From Desulfobacter sp. (GTDB taxonomy: Bacteria; Desulfobacterota; Desulfobacteria; Desulfobacterales; Desulfobacteraceae), in assembly GCA_028768525.1 (NCBI GenBank), contig CP054837.1, positions 744,001-808,000 of the forward strand: 64,000 bases of DNA, given 5' to 3'. Each line of letters opens with the position of its first letter. Position 1 is the stretch's first letter. Shown piece after piece: positions 8,509 through 16,718 of this stretch. The translations under genes and the position numbers were made by a program. The notes beneath the pieces are model-generated. The model searched no databases. It saw only the letters and a program-made list of their open reading frames with translations, and was not told the origin of the DNA.

Positions 8509-9371
8509 AGGCGGTTTTCTTCATAGTCCACCTGGTCCTGGCCACCCTGGCCGCCTGGCAGGGGTATATGATCTTTTTTCCGGATCAGGTCCATCGGCCC
8601 TCTCCCGCAGTTGCCGACCAGAACCCGGCGGTTTCAAGCCGTCCCCTTGCAGAGTCTCCCCACCGGCCGGGAGTCCCCGGAATAAAGGGGCAGGCCGTTG
8701 TAGTACAGCGCAATTTATTTAAGGTTGCCGTGGACAAAGACCGGCCCGGGGGGGCGGCCAGCCCCGGGACACCCACTGCCGAATCCCGGCCGGAAAAGAC
8801 CACATTGAAACTGGTTCTCTGGGGCACGGTGGCAGGAAAAAACCAGAAGGCCAACTGGGCAGTGATCGAAAATAAAAAAACACGAACCCAGGATCTCTAC
8901 CGGACCGGCGACCGGATCATGGGGGCCGAAATAAAAAAGATCACCCGGAACCGGGTCATTCTGACCCTGGACGGGAAGGACCAGATGCTGGAAGCGGAAA
9001 CCAAATCCTCCCCGGACCGCGTCAGCAAGGTGCCCGGAACCAAAGCAGGGCCCGCCCCAGGCGCCCCCAATATAACAGGGACCGGTGACGCATCCCCCGG
9101 CGCGGCCCTGGGCCGGCTCAGGTCCAGGCCTTACATGAAGGACGGCACCCCCCAAGGCCTGCTGATATACGGTATACGACCGGGATCCCCGCTTCTGGCC
9201 ATGGGCCTGCGCAACGGCGATATCGTCCAGACCGTCAATGATATTGAAATCAACACGCCAAAGGATCTCAAAGAGCTTGCCCGGGAACTGGATCCCGATT
9301 TTGAAATTAAAATAACCCTGTCCAGAAGGGGACAGGAAAAAGAGATATTTTACAAAGGAGCAGATGAATGA
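8505..9371 (+). CDS. gspC: Type II secretion protein GspC with PDZ domain
   Basis: 288 residues. An N-terminal membrane helix (AVFFIVHLVLATLAAWQGYM) is followed by a Pro-rich linker, a homology-region domain around 85-165 (LKLVLWGTVAGKNQKANWAVIE), and a C-terminal PDZ domain at about 205-285 (GLLIYGIRPGSPLLAMGLRNGD). GspC links the inner platform to the secretin N0 domain. Overlaps gspM and gspD by 4 nt each. Confidence 0.93.
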   Translation: MKAVFFIVHLVLATLAAWQGYMIFFPDQVHRPSPAVADQNPAVSSRPLAESPHRPGVPGIKGQAVVVQRNLFKVAVDKDRPGGAASPGTPTAESRPEKTTLKLVLWGTVAGKNQKANWAVIENKKTRTQDLYRTGDRIMGAEIKKITRNRVILTLDGKDQMLEAETKSSPDRVSKVPGTKAGPAPGAPNITGTGDASPGAALGRLRSRPYMKDGTPQGLLIYGIRPGSPLLAMGLRNGDIVQTVNDIEINTPKDLKELARELDPDFEIKITLSRRGQEKEIFYKGADE

Positions 9372-11386
9372 TGAATGGATTTTCCCTGTCCCCTATATGC
9401 CGCCCCCTGACACGGATTCCGGTGTGGCTGATGATACTGGCCCTATTCGCTGCCGGCCCCGGGCCATGGGCCGCCCATGCCCAAAAAGCCAAGGTTCCGG
9501 CGGAAGAATACGTTTCCATTGATTTTGACAATGTGGATATCAAGGTATTCATCAAGTTCATCAGCAAGCTGACCGGCAAAAACTTTGTGGTGGACAGTCG
9601 GGTCAAAGGCAAAGTCACCGTGATTTCCCCCACCAAGATATCCGTAAAAGAGGCCTACCAGGTATTTGAATCGGTATTGGAAATCCACGGGTTTTCAACG
9701 GTCCATTCCGGCAAGGTAACCAAAATCATTCCGTCGCCATCGGCCCGGGCGGACAATCTGGATACCCGGGTGAGCAAGGCGCCGGAAAAGGCATCGGACC
9801 GCCTGGTGACCCGGCTCATTCCCCTGGATTATGCGGATACGGATGAACTCAAGCGCCTGTTCACCCCCCTGCTGCCCAAAGGTAGCGTGGTCCTTTCATA
9901 CAAGGACACCAACATGCTCATTGTCACAGCCACCCTGTCCAGCATCGAACGGATCCTGAAAATCATCCGCAGCATTGATGTGCCCAGCATCGGAAAAAGA
10001 ATATCGGTCATTCCTGTGGAAAACGCAGATGCGGCCAAACTGGCAAAAACCCTGTCCACTGTGTTCAAGGCCAGGATCAAAACCGTCAAAGGCAAGGCCC
10101 CGGTGTTGGACATGGTCACCTTTACGGCCGACGAACGGACCAACGCCATCATCCTCCTGGCCTCCAAGGTGGAAACCCAGCGGGCGAAGGAACTGATCGA
10201 ACTCCTTGACCAGCAGGTGCCCAAGGGGGACGAACGGATCAGGGTCTATTACCTGGAACACGCCCTGGCCGAAGACATGGCCAAGGTGCTGCAGAAAATC
10301 CCCACCGAAAAAAAAGGCTCATCAACGGCCAAGGGTAAAAAAGAGGCCCCCATCCTTTCCCAGAAGGTCAACATCAATGCTGACCCCGCCACAAACTCCC
10401 TGATCATCATGGCTGAAAAAGAAGATTACCCGGTGCTGGAGGAAGTGATCGCCAAACTGGACATCCCCAGGGCCATGGTCTATATCGAATGTCTGATCAT
10501 GGAGGTCAATGTCACCAAGGGGCTGAACATCGGCACGGAATGGCAGACGACCCAGACATTCAGCGACGGGGACAAAGGGGTCTCCGTTGGCTTCGGGGGC
10601 AATGGAGACAGCGGGTTCACCAATTCAAGCACCCTGGCCGGCGGCAGTCTGCCCAAAGGCTTTTCCGTTGGGGTGCTGGGCAAATCCTTCAGCATCGGAG
10701 GGGTCTCCTTTCCTGACATCAAGGCCGTGGTCAATGCCCTTCAGACCGACGAAGATGTGAATATCCTTTCCACCCCCCAGATCCTGACCACGGAAAACGA
10801 AGAAGCCGTGATCACCGTGGGCAGCAACATTCCCTATCAGACCCGGTCCGCCGCCGACTCGGGCACTGAAACCTACTCATCCTACGAATACAAGGATGTG
10901 GGCATCACCCTGAAAATCACCCCCAGAATTTCCAAGGGCCGGATGGTGCGGCTGGATGTATTCCAGGAACTGACCAAACTGACAAACGTGAACCAGGACG
11001 ACGGCACGGACCGCCCCACCACCCTCAAGCGGCAGATAGAGACCACCATCATTGTTGAAGATGCCAATTCCGTGGTCATCGGCGGGCTCATTGACGAAAC
11101 CATGAGCCGTACCAACAGTAAAACCCCCTGCCTGGGGGATGTACCCGGACTGGGCTGGGCATTCAAATCCGTGGTTGAGGGAGAGGATAAAACCAACCTC
11201 TATGTTTTCCTGACCCCGAGGGTCATAAAAAGCCCCCTGGAAGCCAGGGACCTATACAATGACAAGAAAAAGGAAATCGACGGTGTCCAAAGCGGCGAAG
11301 TCCGCCTTTTTGAAAGAGTCGAACGGGCCGGCAAAATTATCTCCGGCCAGGGCGGGACGGCGCCGGAAGTAAGAGAGAGGCACTAA
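9368..11386 (+). CDS. gspD: Type II secretion outer-membrane secretin GspD
   Basis: 672 residues. A signal peptide (LMILALFAAGPGPWAAHA) is followed by the N0 domain (about 47-115), repeated N1-N3 domains and the C-terminal secretin channel domain (VPGLGWAFKSVVEGEDKTNL, LTPRVI). It forms the outer-membrane exit pore. Start ATG at 9368 has AAAGGAG about 9 nt upstream and overlaps the gspC stop. There is no obvious lipobox or pilotin gene in the window. Confidence 0.96.
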   Translation: MMNGFSLSPICRPLTRIPVWLMILALFAAGPGPWAAHAQKAKVPAEEYVSIDFDNVDIKVFIKFISKLTGKNFVVDSRVKGKVTVISPTKISVKEAYQVFESVLEIHGFSTVHSGKVTKIIPSPSARADNLDTRVSKAPEKASDRLVTRLIPLDYADTDELKRLFTPLLPKGSVVLSYKDTNMLIVTATLSSIERILKIIRSIDVPSIGKRISVIPVENADAAKLAKTLSTVFKARIKTVKGKAPVLDMVTFTADERTNAIILLASKVETQRAKELIELLDQQVPKGDERIRVYYLEHALAEDMAKVLQKIPTEKKGSSTAKGKKEAPILSQKVNINADPATNSLIIMAEKEDYPVLEEVIAKLDIPRAMVYIECLIMEVNVTKGLNIGTEWQTTQTFSDGDKGVSVGFGGNGDSGFTNSSTLAGGSLPKGFSVGVLGKSFSIGGVSFPDIKAVVNALQTDEDVNILSTPQILTTENEEAVITVGSNIPYQTRSAADSGTETYSSYEYKDVGITLKITPRISKGRMVRLDVFQELTKLTNVNQDDGTDRPTTLKRQIETTIIVEDANSVVIGGLIDETMSRTNSKTPCLGDVPGLGWAFKSVVEGEDKTNLYVFLTPRVIKSPLEARDLYNDKKKEIDGVQSGEVRLFERVERAGKIISGQGGTAPEVRERH

Positions 11387-11399
11387 AGGACGCACACCT

Positions 11400-13097
11400 A
11401 TGATCGCACATCTGGTTGACATCATGGCCGAGTTATCCCCCTTGTCCGGGGCGGACAAAACAAAGCTTTTGAACACCCTGACCCAGAATCCGGGCACCGT
11501 CACCGAGCCTGCGGTAAAAACCCGGCTGATCCAGGAGGGGGTTGTGCTCAACGCACTGGCCCAGGTTTATGCCATGGACATTTTACCGGGCATTCCCCTT
11601 TCCGGTGCTGCCAGCGAGTGGACCCGGGAAATCTCCCAGCAGTTTCTCAAAAAATCCTGCATGGTGCCCGTCATCACGCCGGAGGCCACCTTCATTGCCA
11701 TCAATGACCCCACAGATCCCTGCCCTGCCGACGATCTGGCCAATTACCTGGCCCGCTGCCAGGCCGCCGCCCCCACCCGGGTACTGGCGGCCCGCCAGGA
11801 TATTTTCACCGCCATCAACACCTTTTACGAGCAGACCGAAGACCAGGCCCGGCAGCTGGTGGAAGATATTGAGGAGGGCAGCGAATACCGGATCGACGGC
11901 GACGGGGAGACCGCCGACCTGTTGGACGACACCAGCGACGCCCCGGTGATCCGCCTGGTCAACCACATGATTGCCAAGGCCGTCAAGGCACTGGCCAGTG
12001 ACATCCACATCGAACCCTTCCAGGACAGCCTGTCCGTCCGCTACCGCATCGACGGCATCCTCTACCCCATGCTCACCCCGCCAAAAGGGGTGCAGTCGGC
12101 CCTGGTTTCACGGATCAAGGTCATGGCCGGGATGAACATCGCGGAAAAACGGGTCCCCCAGGACGGCCGGGCCCAGGTCAGAATCGGTGACCAGGAAATC
12201 GATCTTCGGATATCCACCGTGCCCACGGGATTCGGGGAGCGCCTGGTCATGCGCCTGCTCAACAAATCCGGATACTTTCTGGCCCTGTCTGAATTCGGCA
12301 TGGCCGAGTCCAACCTGGCCCGCATCAATACCATCATCCGCCAGACCCACGGCATTGTCCTGGTCACCGGCCCCACGGGCTCGGGCAAAACCACCACCCT
12401 TTATGCCGGCCTCTCTGAGATCAATTCCCCGGAAAAAAACATCATCACCATTGAAGACCCCGTGGAATACAACCTCACCGGCATCGGACAGATCCAGGTC
12501 AACACCAAAACCGGGGTGACCTTTGCCAAGGGGCTGCGCTCCATTGTCCGCCAGGACCCCGACGTGATCCTGGTGGGGGAGATCCGGGATATAGAAACCG
12601 CTGCCATCGCCATCCAGTCCGCCCTCACCGGCCACCTGGTCTTTTCCACCCTCCACACCAACGATGCGGCCGGGGCCGTCACCCGCCTGGCCGACCTGGG
12701 GGTGGAACCTTATTTGATCTCCTCTTCAGTGAACACGGTGATCGCCCAGCGCCTGGTCCGGGTCCTCTGCCCCGAATGCAAGGAGGCGTTTCGTATCAAA
12801 GAGGCGGATATTGCCGCCATCCGCCCCAACGGCGAGCAATGGGTGGGAAAAACCGTGTACCGGCCCAGGGGCTGCCCAGCCTGCTTCAACACCGGGTATT
12901 CCGGCCGACAGGCCATATTTGAAATCATGGACCTGGACGAGGAACTCAGAAGCCTGATTCTCACCACCTCGGATGCGGGCAGGCTCCGGGAGGCGGCCAT
13001 ACAAAAGGGCATGACCACCCTGCGCCAGGACGGCATGAAAAAAGTGTTCCAAGGCATCACCTCCATCCGCGAGGTTCTCCGGGTCACCCAGGAATAA
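11400..13097 (+). CDS. gspE: Type II secretion ATPase GspE
   Basis: 565 residues. Cytoplasmic hexameric ATPase that powers pseudopilus assembly. An N-terminal GspE/PilB domain is followed by the catalytic core with Walker A GPTGSGKTTT (about 324-333), an Asp box (IITIEDPVEY), Walker B (DPDVILVGEIRD) and a His box (HLVFSTLHTNDA). The zinc tetracysteine motif is present as CPEC (about 457) and CPAC (about 491). It is the last gene of the operon; its 3' end overlaps the convergent glycerate kinase gene by 14 nt. No gspF or gspG follows, unlike the usual C-D-E-F-G order. Confidence 0.96.
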   Translation: MIAHLVDIMAELSPLSGADKTKLLNTLTQNPGTVTEPAVKTRLIQEGVVLNALAQVYAMDILPGIPLSGAASEWTREISQQFLKKSCMVPVITPEATFIAINDPTDPCPADDLANYLARCQAAAPTRVLAARQDIFTAINTFYEQTEDQARQLVEDIEEGSEYRIDGDGETADLLDDTSDAPVIRLVNHMIAKAVKALASDIHIEPFQDSLSVRYRIDGILYPMLTPPKGVQSALVSRIKVMAGMNIAEKRVPQDGRAQVRIGDQEIDLRISTVPTGFGERLVMRLLNKSGYFLALSEFGMAESNLARINTIIRQTHGIVLVTGPTGSGKTTTLYAGLSEINSPEKNIITIEDPVEYNLTGIGQIQVNTKTGVTFAKGLRSIVRQDPDVILVGEIRDIETAAIAIQSALTGHLVFSTLHTNDAAGAVTRLADLGVEPYLISSSVNTVIAQRLVRVLCPECKEAFRIKEADIAAIRPNGEQWVGKTVYRPRGCPACFNTGYSGRQAIFEIMDLDEELRSLILTTSDAGRLREAAIQKGMTTLRQDGMKKVFQGITSIREVLRVTQE

Positions 13098-14409
13098 TGA
13101 TGATGTTGATATCCATTACATTGGTCAGTGTCGGACCTGTGATCACCAGGCTGCCCAGAGGCCTGAAAAAATTATAGGCATCATTATTGTCCAGGTATTT
13201 CACCGGATCAAGGTGTTTGGATATTGCCTGCTCAACGGTGGTGCTGTGGATAACGGCGCCTGCGGCATCCGTCATTCCGTCCGTGCCGTCGGTTCCGGCA
13301 CACAGCGCATATATGTCACGGGTCTCCTTCAGGCAGATGGCCAGGGCCAGGGCCAGTTCCTGGTTACGCCCGCCGCGGCCGCTTCCCGTGACATGAACCG
13401 TGGTTTCCCCGCCCATGATCAGGCAGGCCGGGGGCGCCAGCGGCTGGCCGGCCTGCCTCACCTCCATTGCGATTGAAGCCAGCACCCTGGCAACCTCCCT
13501 GGCTTCCCCCTGCAGCCCGGAAGCCAGAATACCCGTATTGTATCCCAAGGCTTCGGCTTTGGTGCGTGCCGCCTGCAGGGCCAGGCGATTATCTGCGATG
13601 ATGGTGTTGGTAACATTACCGAAAACCGGATCCCCTTGTTTCGGCGTCTCGGGAACCCGCCCCTGGATCCCCGCCTCAATGTGTTCAATAACGCCGGAGG
13701 GCAGCCTTGTCTCAAGTTTGTATTTGGAGATGATCTCCCTGCAGTCCGCAAATTTAGTGGGATCCGGTGCCGTAGGGCCCGAACCGATATCTGTAAATTC
13801 ACTGCCGATGACATCTGAAACAATAAGGGTGATGCCCCGGGCCGGAAAGGCTTTTTTGGCCAGATTACCGGCCTTAATGGCGGAAAGATGCTTCCGTATG
13901 GTATTGATTTCACGGATGTCCGCACCGCAGTCAAGCAGGACATCGGTAGCGGCCTGTTTTTCTTCAAGGGAAATGCCCTCAACGGGCAGGGTTAAAAGCG
14001 CGCTTGCCCCGCCGGTTATAAGGCAGAACACAAGATCCTTTTCGCCGGCCTCTGCCAGCATCCCGGCCATCCGTCTGGAGGCCGCCAGCCCGGCCCTGTC
14101 CGGCCGGGGATGGGCCGCTTCTGCCACTTCAATCTTTTGAAGGTTAGCCCGGTGGCCGTTCTTAACGATCACCATTCCCCGGTATAACCGGTCTCCCAGA
14201 ATCTGCTCCAGGGCCCCTGCCATGGGAGCTGCGCCCTTTCCGGCCCCGATCACAAAAATTTTTTTGTAGGAATCAAGATCATGGGCCTGCTGGTTTATGA
14301 AAAGGGTATTCCCTTCTCTTTTAACCCATTTTTTTACGGCATTATCCGTCCTGACGGCCCTTAATCCCTCATTAAATATGGCGGTTAGATGCGTATTGAT
14401 CGTCTTCAT
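13084..14409 (-). CDS. Glycerate 2-kinase (GckA/MOFRL family)
   Basis: 441 residues. Phosphorylates D-glycerate with ATP to 2-phosphoglycerate, in serine, glyoxylate or sugar-acid catabolism. An N-terminal DUF4147-type domain (FVIGAGKGAAPMAGALE, CLITGGASALLTLP) is followed by the C-terminal MOFRL domain (GGRNQELALALA, CAGTDGTDG). The ATG at 14409 is chosen because AAAGGAG lies 5 nt upstream; an upstream in-frame ATG at 14463 has no such site. Divergent from the M24 peptidase, with which it shares a 160-nt control region. Confidence 0.9.
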   Translation of the reverse strand: MKTINTHLTAIFNEGLRAVRTDNAVKKWVKREGNTLFINQQAHDLDSYKKIFVIGAGKGAAPMAGALEQILGDRLYRGMVIVKNGHRANLQKIEVAEAAHPRPDRAGLAASRRMAGMLAEAGEKDLVFCLITGGASALLTLPVEGISLEEKQAATDVLLDCGADIREINTIRKHLSAIKAGNLAKKAFPARGITLIVSDVIGSEFTDIGSGPTAPDPTKFADCREIISKYKLETRLPSGVIEHIEAGIQGRVPETPKQGDPVFGNVTNTIIADNRLALQAARTKAEALGYNTGILASGLQGEAREVARVLASIAMEVRQAGQPLAPPACLIMGGETTVHVTGSGRGGRNQELALALAICLKETRDIYALCAGTDGTDGMTDAAGAVIHSTTVEQAISKHLDPVKYLDNNDAYNFFRPLGSLVITGPTLTNVMDINIIIIPG

Positions 14410-14461
14410 TATTACTCCTTTAACCTGTGGCAACAGCCTAACGGCTTTTCCGCGATTGATC

Positions 14462-14490
14462 AAGTGAATTTTTATACAATTTGTTCACTT
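14462..14490. promoter_or_regulatory. Inverted repeat, possible operator in gckA/M24 divergent region
   Basis: AAGTGAA (14462-14468) and TTCACTT (14484-14490) are perfect 7-bp inverted arms 15 nt apart. They lie between two divergent genes, just upstream of the candidate promoter of the M24 peptidase. This would suit a dimeric regulator, perhaps the TetR protein encoded at 15855-16442, but that link is a guess. Confidence 0.45.
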
Positions 14491-14505
14491 TTTCACTATT
14501 TTTTC

Positions 14506-14534
14506 TTGACATCCTTGTTTTAATCCCATTATCG
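14506..14534 (+). promoter_or_regulatory. Candidate sigma70 promoter of M24 peptidase gene
   Basis: TTGACA (14506-14511) is followed after 17 nt by TTATCG (14529-14534), a weak -10. The start codon is 36 nt downstream with GGGAGG before it. Confidence 0.5.
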
Positions 14535-14569
14535 TTATCGCAACTTCTAACAAAGGGAGGAAAATCCGA

Positions 14570-15739
14570 ATGAAAACAAATCTCAACTATCAGAAAAGAG
14601 TGGACTGCATTTGCGACATGATGAAGGCGGAGGGGATTGATGTCTTTATCGGGACAAGGGGCAACAGTATAACCTACCTGGGGGGTGTGTATGCCCCCTG
14701 GCGCAGTGCCGTGGTTGTGGACAAAGAAGGTTTTGTGGGACTTCATACCTGTTTTCTGGATTCCGAGCGGGTGAAGGACGAATGCTGGCTGGATAATGTG
14801 ACCGGATGCGTCCCCCTTCCCGGCCTTGACATGTGGGAAGTGGTTGTTGACTGGATAAAATCCCATGGATATGAAAATGCAACCATCGGCATCGAACTGG
14901 GGCAGTCCGCAAGGGTCATGTCCGGATTTCTATGGGCCACTGAATTGCAGTACCTGCAGGACAATTTGCCCCAGGTAAAAATCGTAAATTCTGTCAGCCT
15001 GGTGGACCGGGCCAGCTATGTCAAGGATTCCGAGGAAATTAAACTCCTGCGACAGGCAGCGGCCATGGCGGATGCGGCCCAGGAACGGGTAAAAGAGTCT
15101 TTGTATATCGGTATCCGGGAAACTGAAATCGCCGGAATTGCTGAAATGGAATTGCGGCGCCTGGGGACGGAGTTTCACTGGCCCGTCACCGGTTCCAACG
15201 AAATCGCCTCCGGGTATAGAACCTGTTATCCCCTGGGCGGATGCACACCTGCCAGTGAAAAGATTGTCCAACGGGGAGAAAATCTGCTTGTTGACGTGCA
15301 CCCCACCTATCAGAATTATTGCTCCGATCTTTCCCACAACTATATTTTCGGCAAACCGAGCAGCGCACAGCAAAAACTGGCGGACGCCTATCTTCAGACT
15401 TGTGAGACCCTCATCTCCAACCTGAAGGCCGGCACCACCATCAGGGAGGTGGCCCAGAAGGTCAACCAGGTACTTGATGAAAACGGATACCGGCCATTTA
15501 CCCTTCCGGCCTACGGCCATGCCATCGGTGTGATCGGCCATGAGTGGTACCCCACCATTCTCGACAATGATGAATTCAGGGACATCGTCCTTGAGGAAAA
15601 TGTCGTGGAAATCGCGGCGATTGTTATGAATGTACCGGAAGTCGGTGGAATGAGGCTTGAATGCCCCGTCAGGGTAACCGCATCCGGGGGAGAGGAACTG
15701 TGCAAAACCCCCTTGGAGCTGACAATCCTTGATCTATAG
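14570..15739 (+). CDS. M24-family aminopeptidase (Xaa-Pro aminopeptidase/creatinase-like)
   Basis: 389 residues. An N-terminal creatinase-type domain (1-135, GIDVFIGTRGNSITYLGG) is followed by a pita-bread metallopeptidase domain. Metal ligands are recognisable: D242 and D253 in DVHPTYQNYCSD, His in YGHAIGVIGHEW, then two Glu in the C-terminal VVEIAAIV and GMRLECPV stretches. It probably removes N-terminal residues before proline or splits dipeptides, although C-N hydrolases related to creatinase share the fold. Strong ribosome site GGGAGG 9 nt upstream. Confidence 0.87.
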   Translation: MKTNLNYQKRVDCICDMMKAEGIDVFIGTRGNSITYLGGVYAPWRSAVVVDKEGFVGLHTCFLDSERVKDECWLDNVTGCVPLPGLDMWEVVVDWIKSHGYENATIGIELGQSARVMSGFLWATELQYLQDNLPQVKIVNSVSLVDRASYVKDSEEIKLLRQAAAMADAAQERVKESLYIGIRETEIAGIAEMELRRLGTEFHWPVTGSNEIASGYRTCYPLGGCTPASEKIVQRGENLLVDVHPTYQNYCSDLSHNYIFGKPSSAQQKLADAYLQTCETLISNLKAGTTIREVAQKVNQVLDENGYRPFTLPAYGHAIGVIGHEWYPTILDNDEFRDIVLEENVVEIAAIVMNVPEVGGMRLECPVRVTASGGEELCKTPLELTILDL

Positions 15740-15761
15740 TCCAGCCGTGAGCCGTGCCCAG

Positions 15762-15799
15762 GCAGCCTCTTTCCTTCAACTCCGGGACAGAGGCTGCCG
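15762..15799. terminator. Hairpin between convergent M24 peptidase and TetR genes
   Basis: GGCAGCCTCT pairs perfectly with AGAGGCTGCC (10 bp, 18-nt loop) in the gap between convergent genes. There is no T-run on either side, so it is only a possible terminator. Confidence 0.4.
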
Positions 15800-15854
15800 C
15801 CCCACGCCCCGCCTTTTGGCTTCAATTAATCCAAAGACGGCCGGGCCTGAACGG

Positions 15855-16442
15855 CTAACGGACCAGGAGCCCGTTTAAAAGAAGCGCAATGCCGTTGATG
15901 TACATTTTTTTATTCTGGTTTACCTCGGAAATGATGTAGGACTCCACAATAAACATTCTGTAAATCGAGTACAAGAGCCTGCTGGTCTGCTTGACATCAA
16001 TATCCTTTGAAAATTTTCCCTGCAGGATGCCTTCTGTGAGCAGGCGCTCTATCAAATCCAGTGACCGCTGGTTCACCTCCCTGAACCGGATGACATTTGT
16101 TGAATGGGGAAAAACGGCGGGATCGTTTTTAATCACCTCCCGGAGGGGTTCATCCTCCATAAGGTATTCATACCCCTTCCGGCCCATGACAATGAATTTC
16201 TGAATGATATCATCTTCCTGGTTCACCGCCTCAACCACCCTGGCCTGCCATCTGATCAGTGCATGGGACAGGGTCTTTTCGTAAAGGTCCATCTTATCTT
16301 TGGCATATTTGTACAGGCCGCTTTTGGTAATTCCGATTTCACCGGCAATATCCTCTACTGTGGCCTTTTTATAGCCGTATCTCGCAAAAATATTAAGGGC
16401 CCTGCTGTACAAGAGTTCAAGGCGTTCAGCTCTTTTCGTCAT
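15855..16442 (-). CDS. TetR/AcrR-family transcriptional regulator
   Basis: 195 residues. The N-terminal HTH of the TetR type is clear (ALNIFARYGYKKATVEDIAG, then GITKSGLYKYAKDKMDLYEK). The C-terminal ligand-binding part is all-helical and not diagnostic. ATG at 16442 is chosen over an upstream GTG at 16448; neither has a good ribosome site. A perfect 10-bp palindrome TCATATATGA at 16478-16487, 36 nt upstream, could be its own operator. Targets are unknown; the neighbouring peptidase and chemoreceptor genes are candidates. Confidence 0.88.
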   Translation of the reverse strand: MTKRAERLELLYSRALNIFARYGYKKATVEDIAGEIGITKSGLYKYAKDKMDLYEKTLSHALIRWQARVVEAVNQEDDIIQKFIVMGRKGYEYLMEDEPLREVIKNDPAVFPHSTNVIRFREVNQRSLDLIERLLTEGILQGKFSKDIDVKQTSRLLYSIYRMFIVESYIISEVNQNKKMYINGIALLLNGLLVR

Positions 16443-16718
16443 AAACACAACTCATCATATTAGGCATTAAATCTGATTCATATATGATACGGAGAACCCC
16501 TTTGTCAAGAATCCCTGATGGGCTGAGATGAGTTGTTCGCGCGGCGGCATCGTCCCCTCCGCCCCAATGGCCGGGCACATGGTTTTCCTTTTTTTATGTT
16601 TCTTATTCCCGGGAGTGGTGGTATGATCCTGATCAAATCGAAACAATTTTCAATAAAATTAGTTTCCCCTCATTTGCAGGGGCCCAGGCTGCATTCACCG
16701 CTAAAAGGAAGGAAGGTT

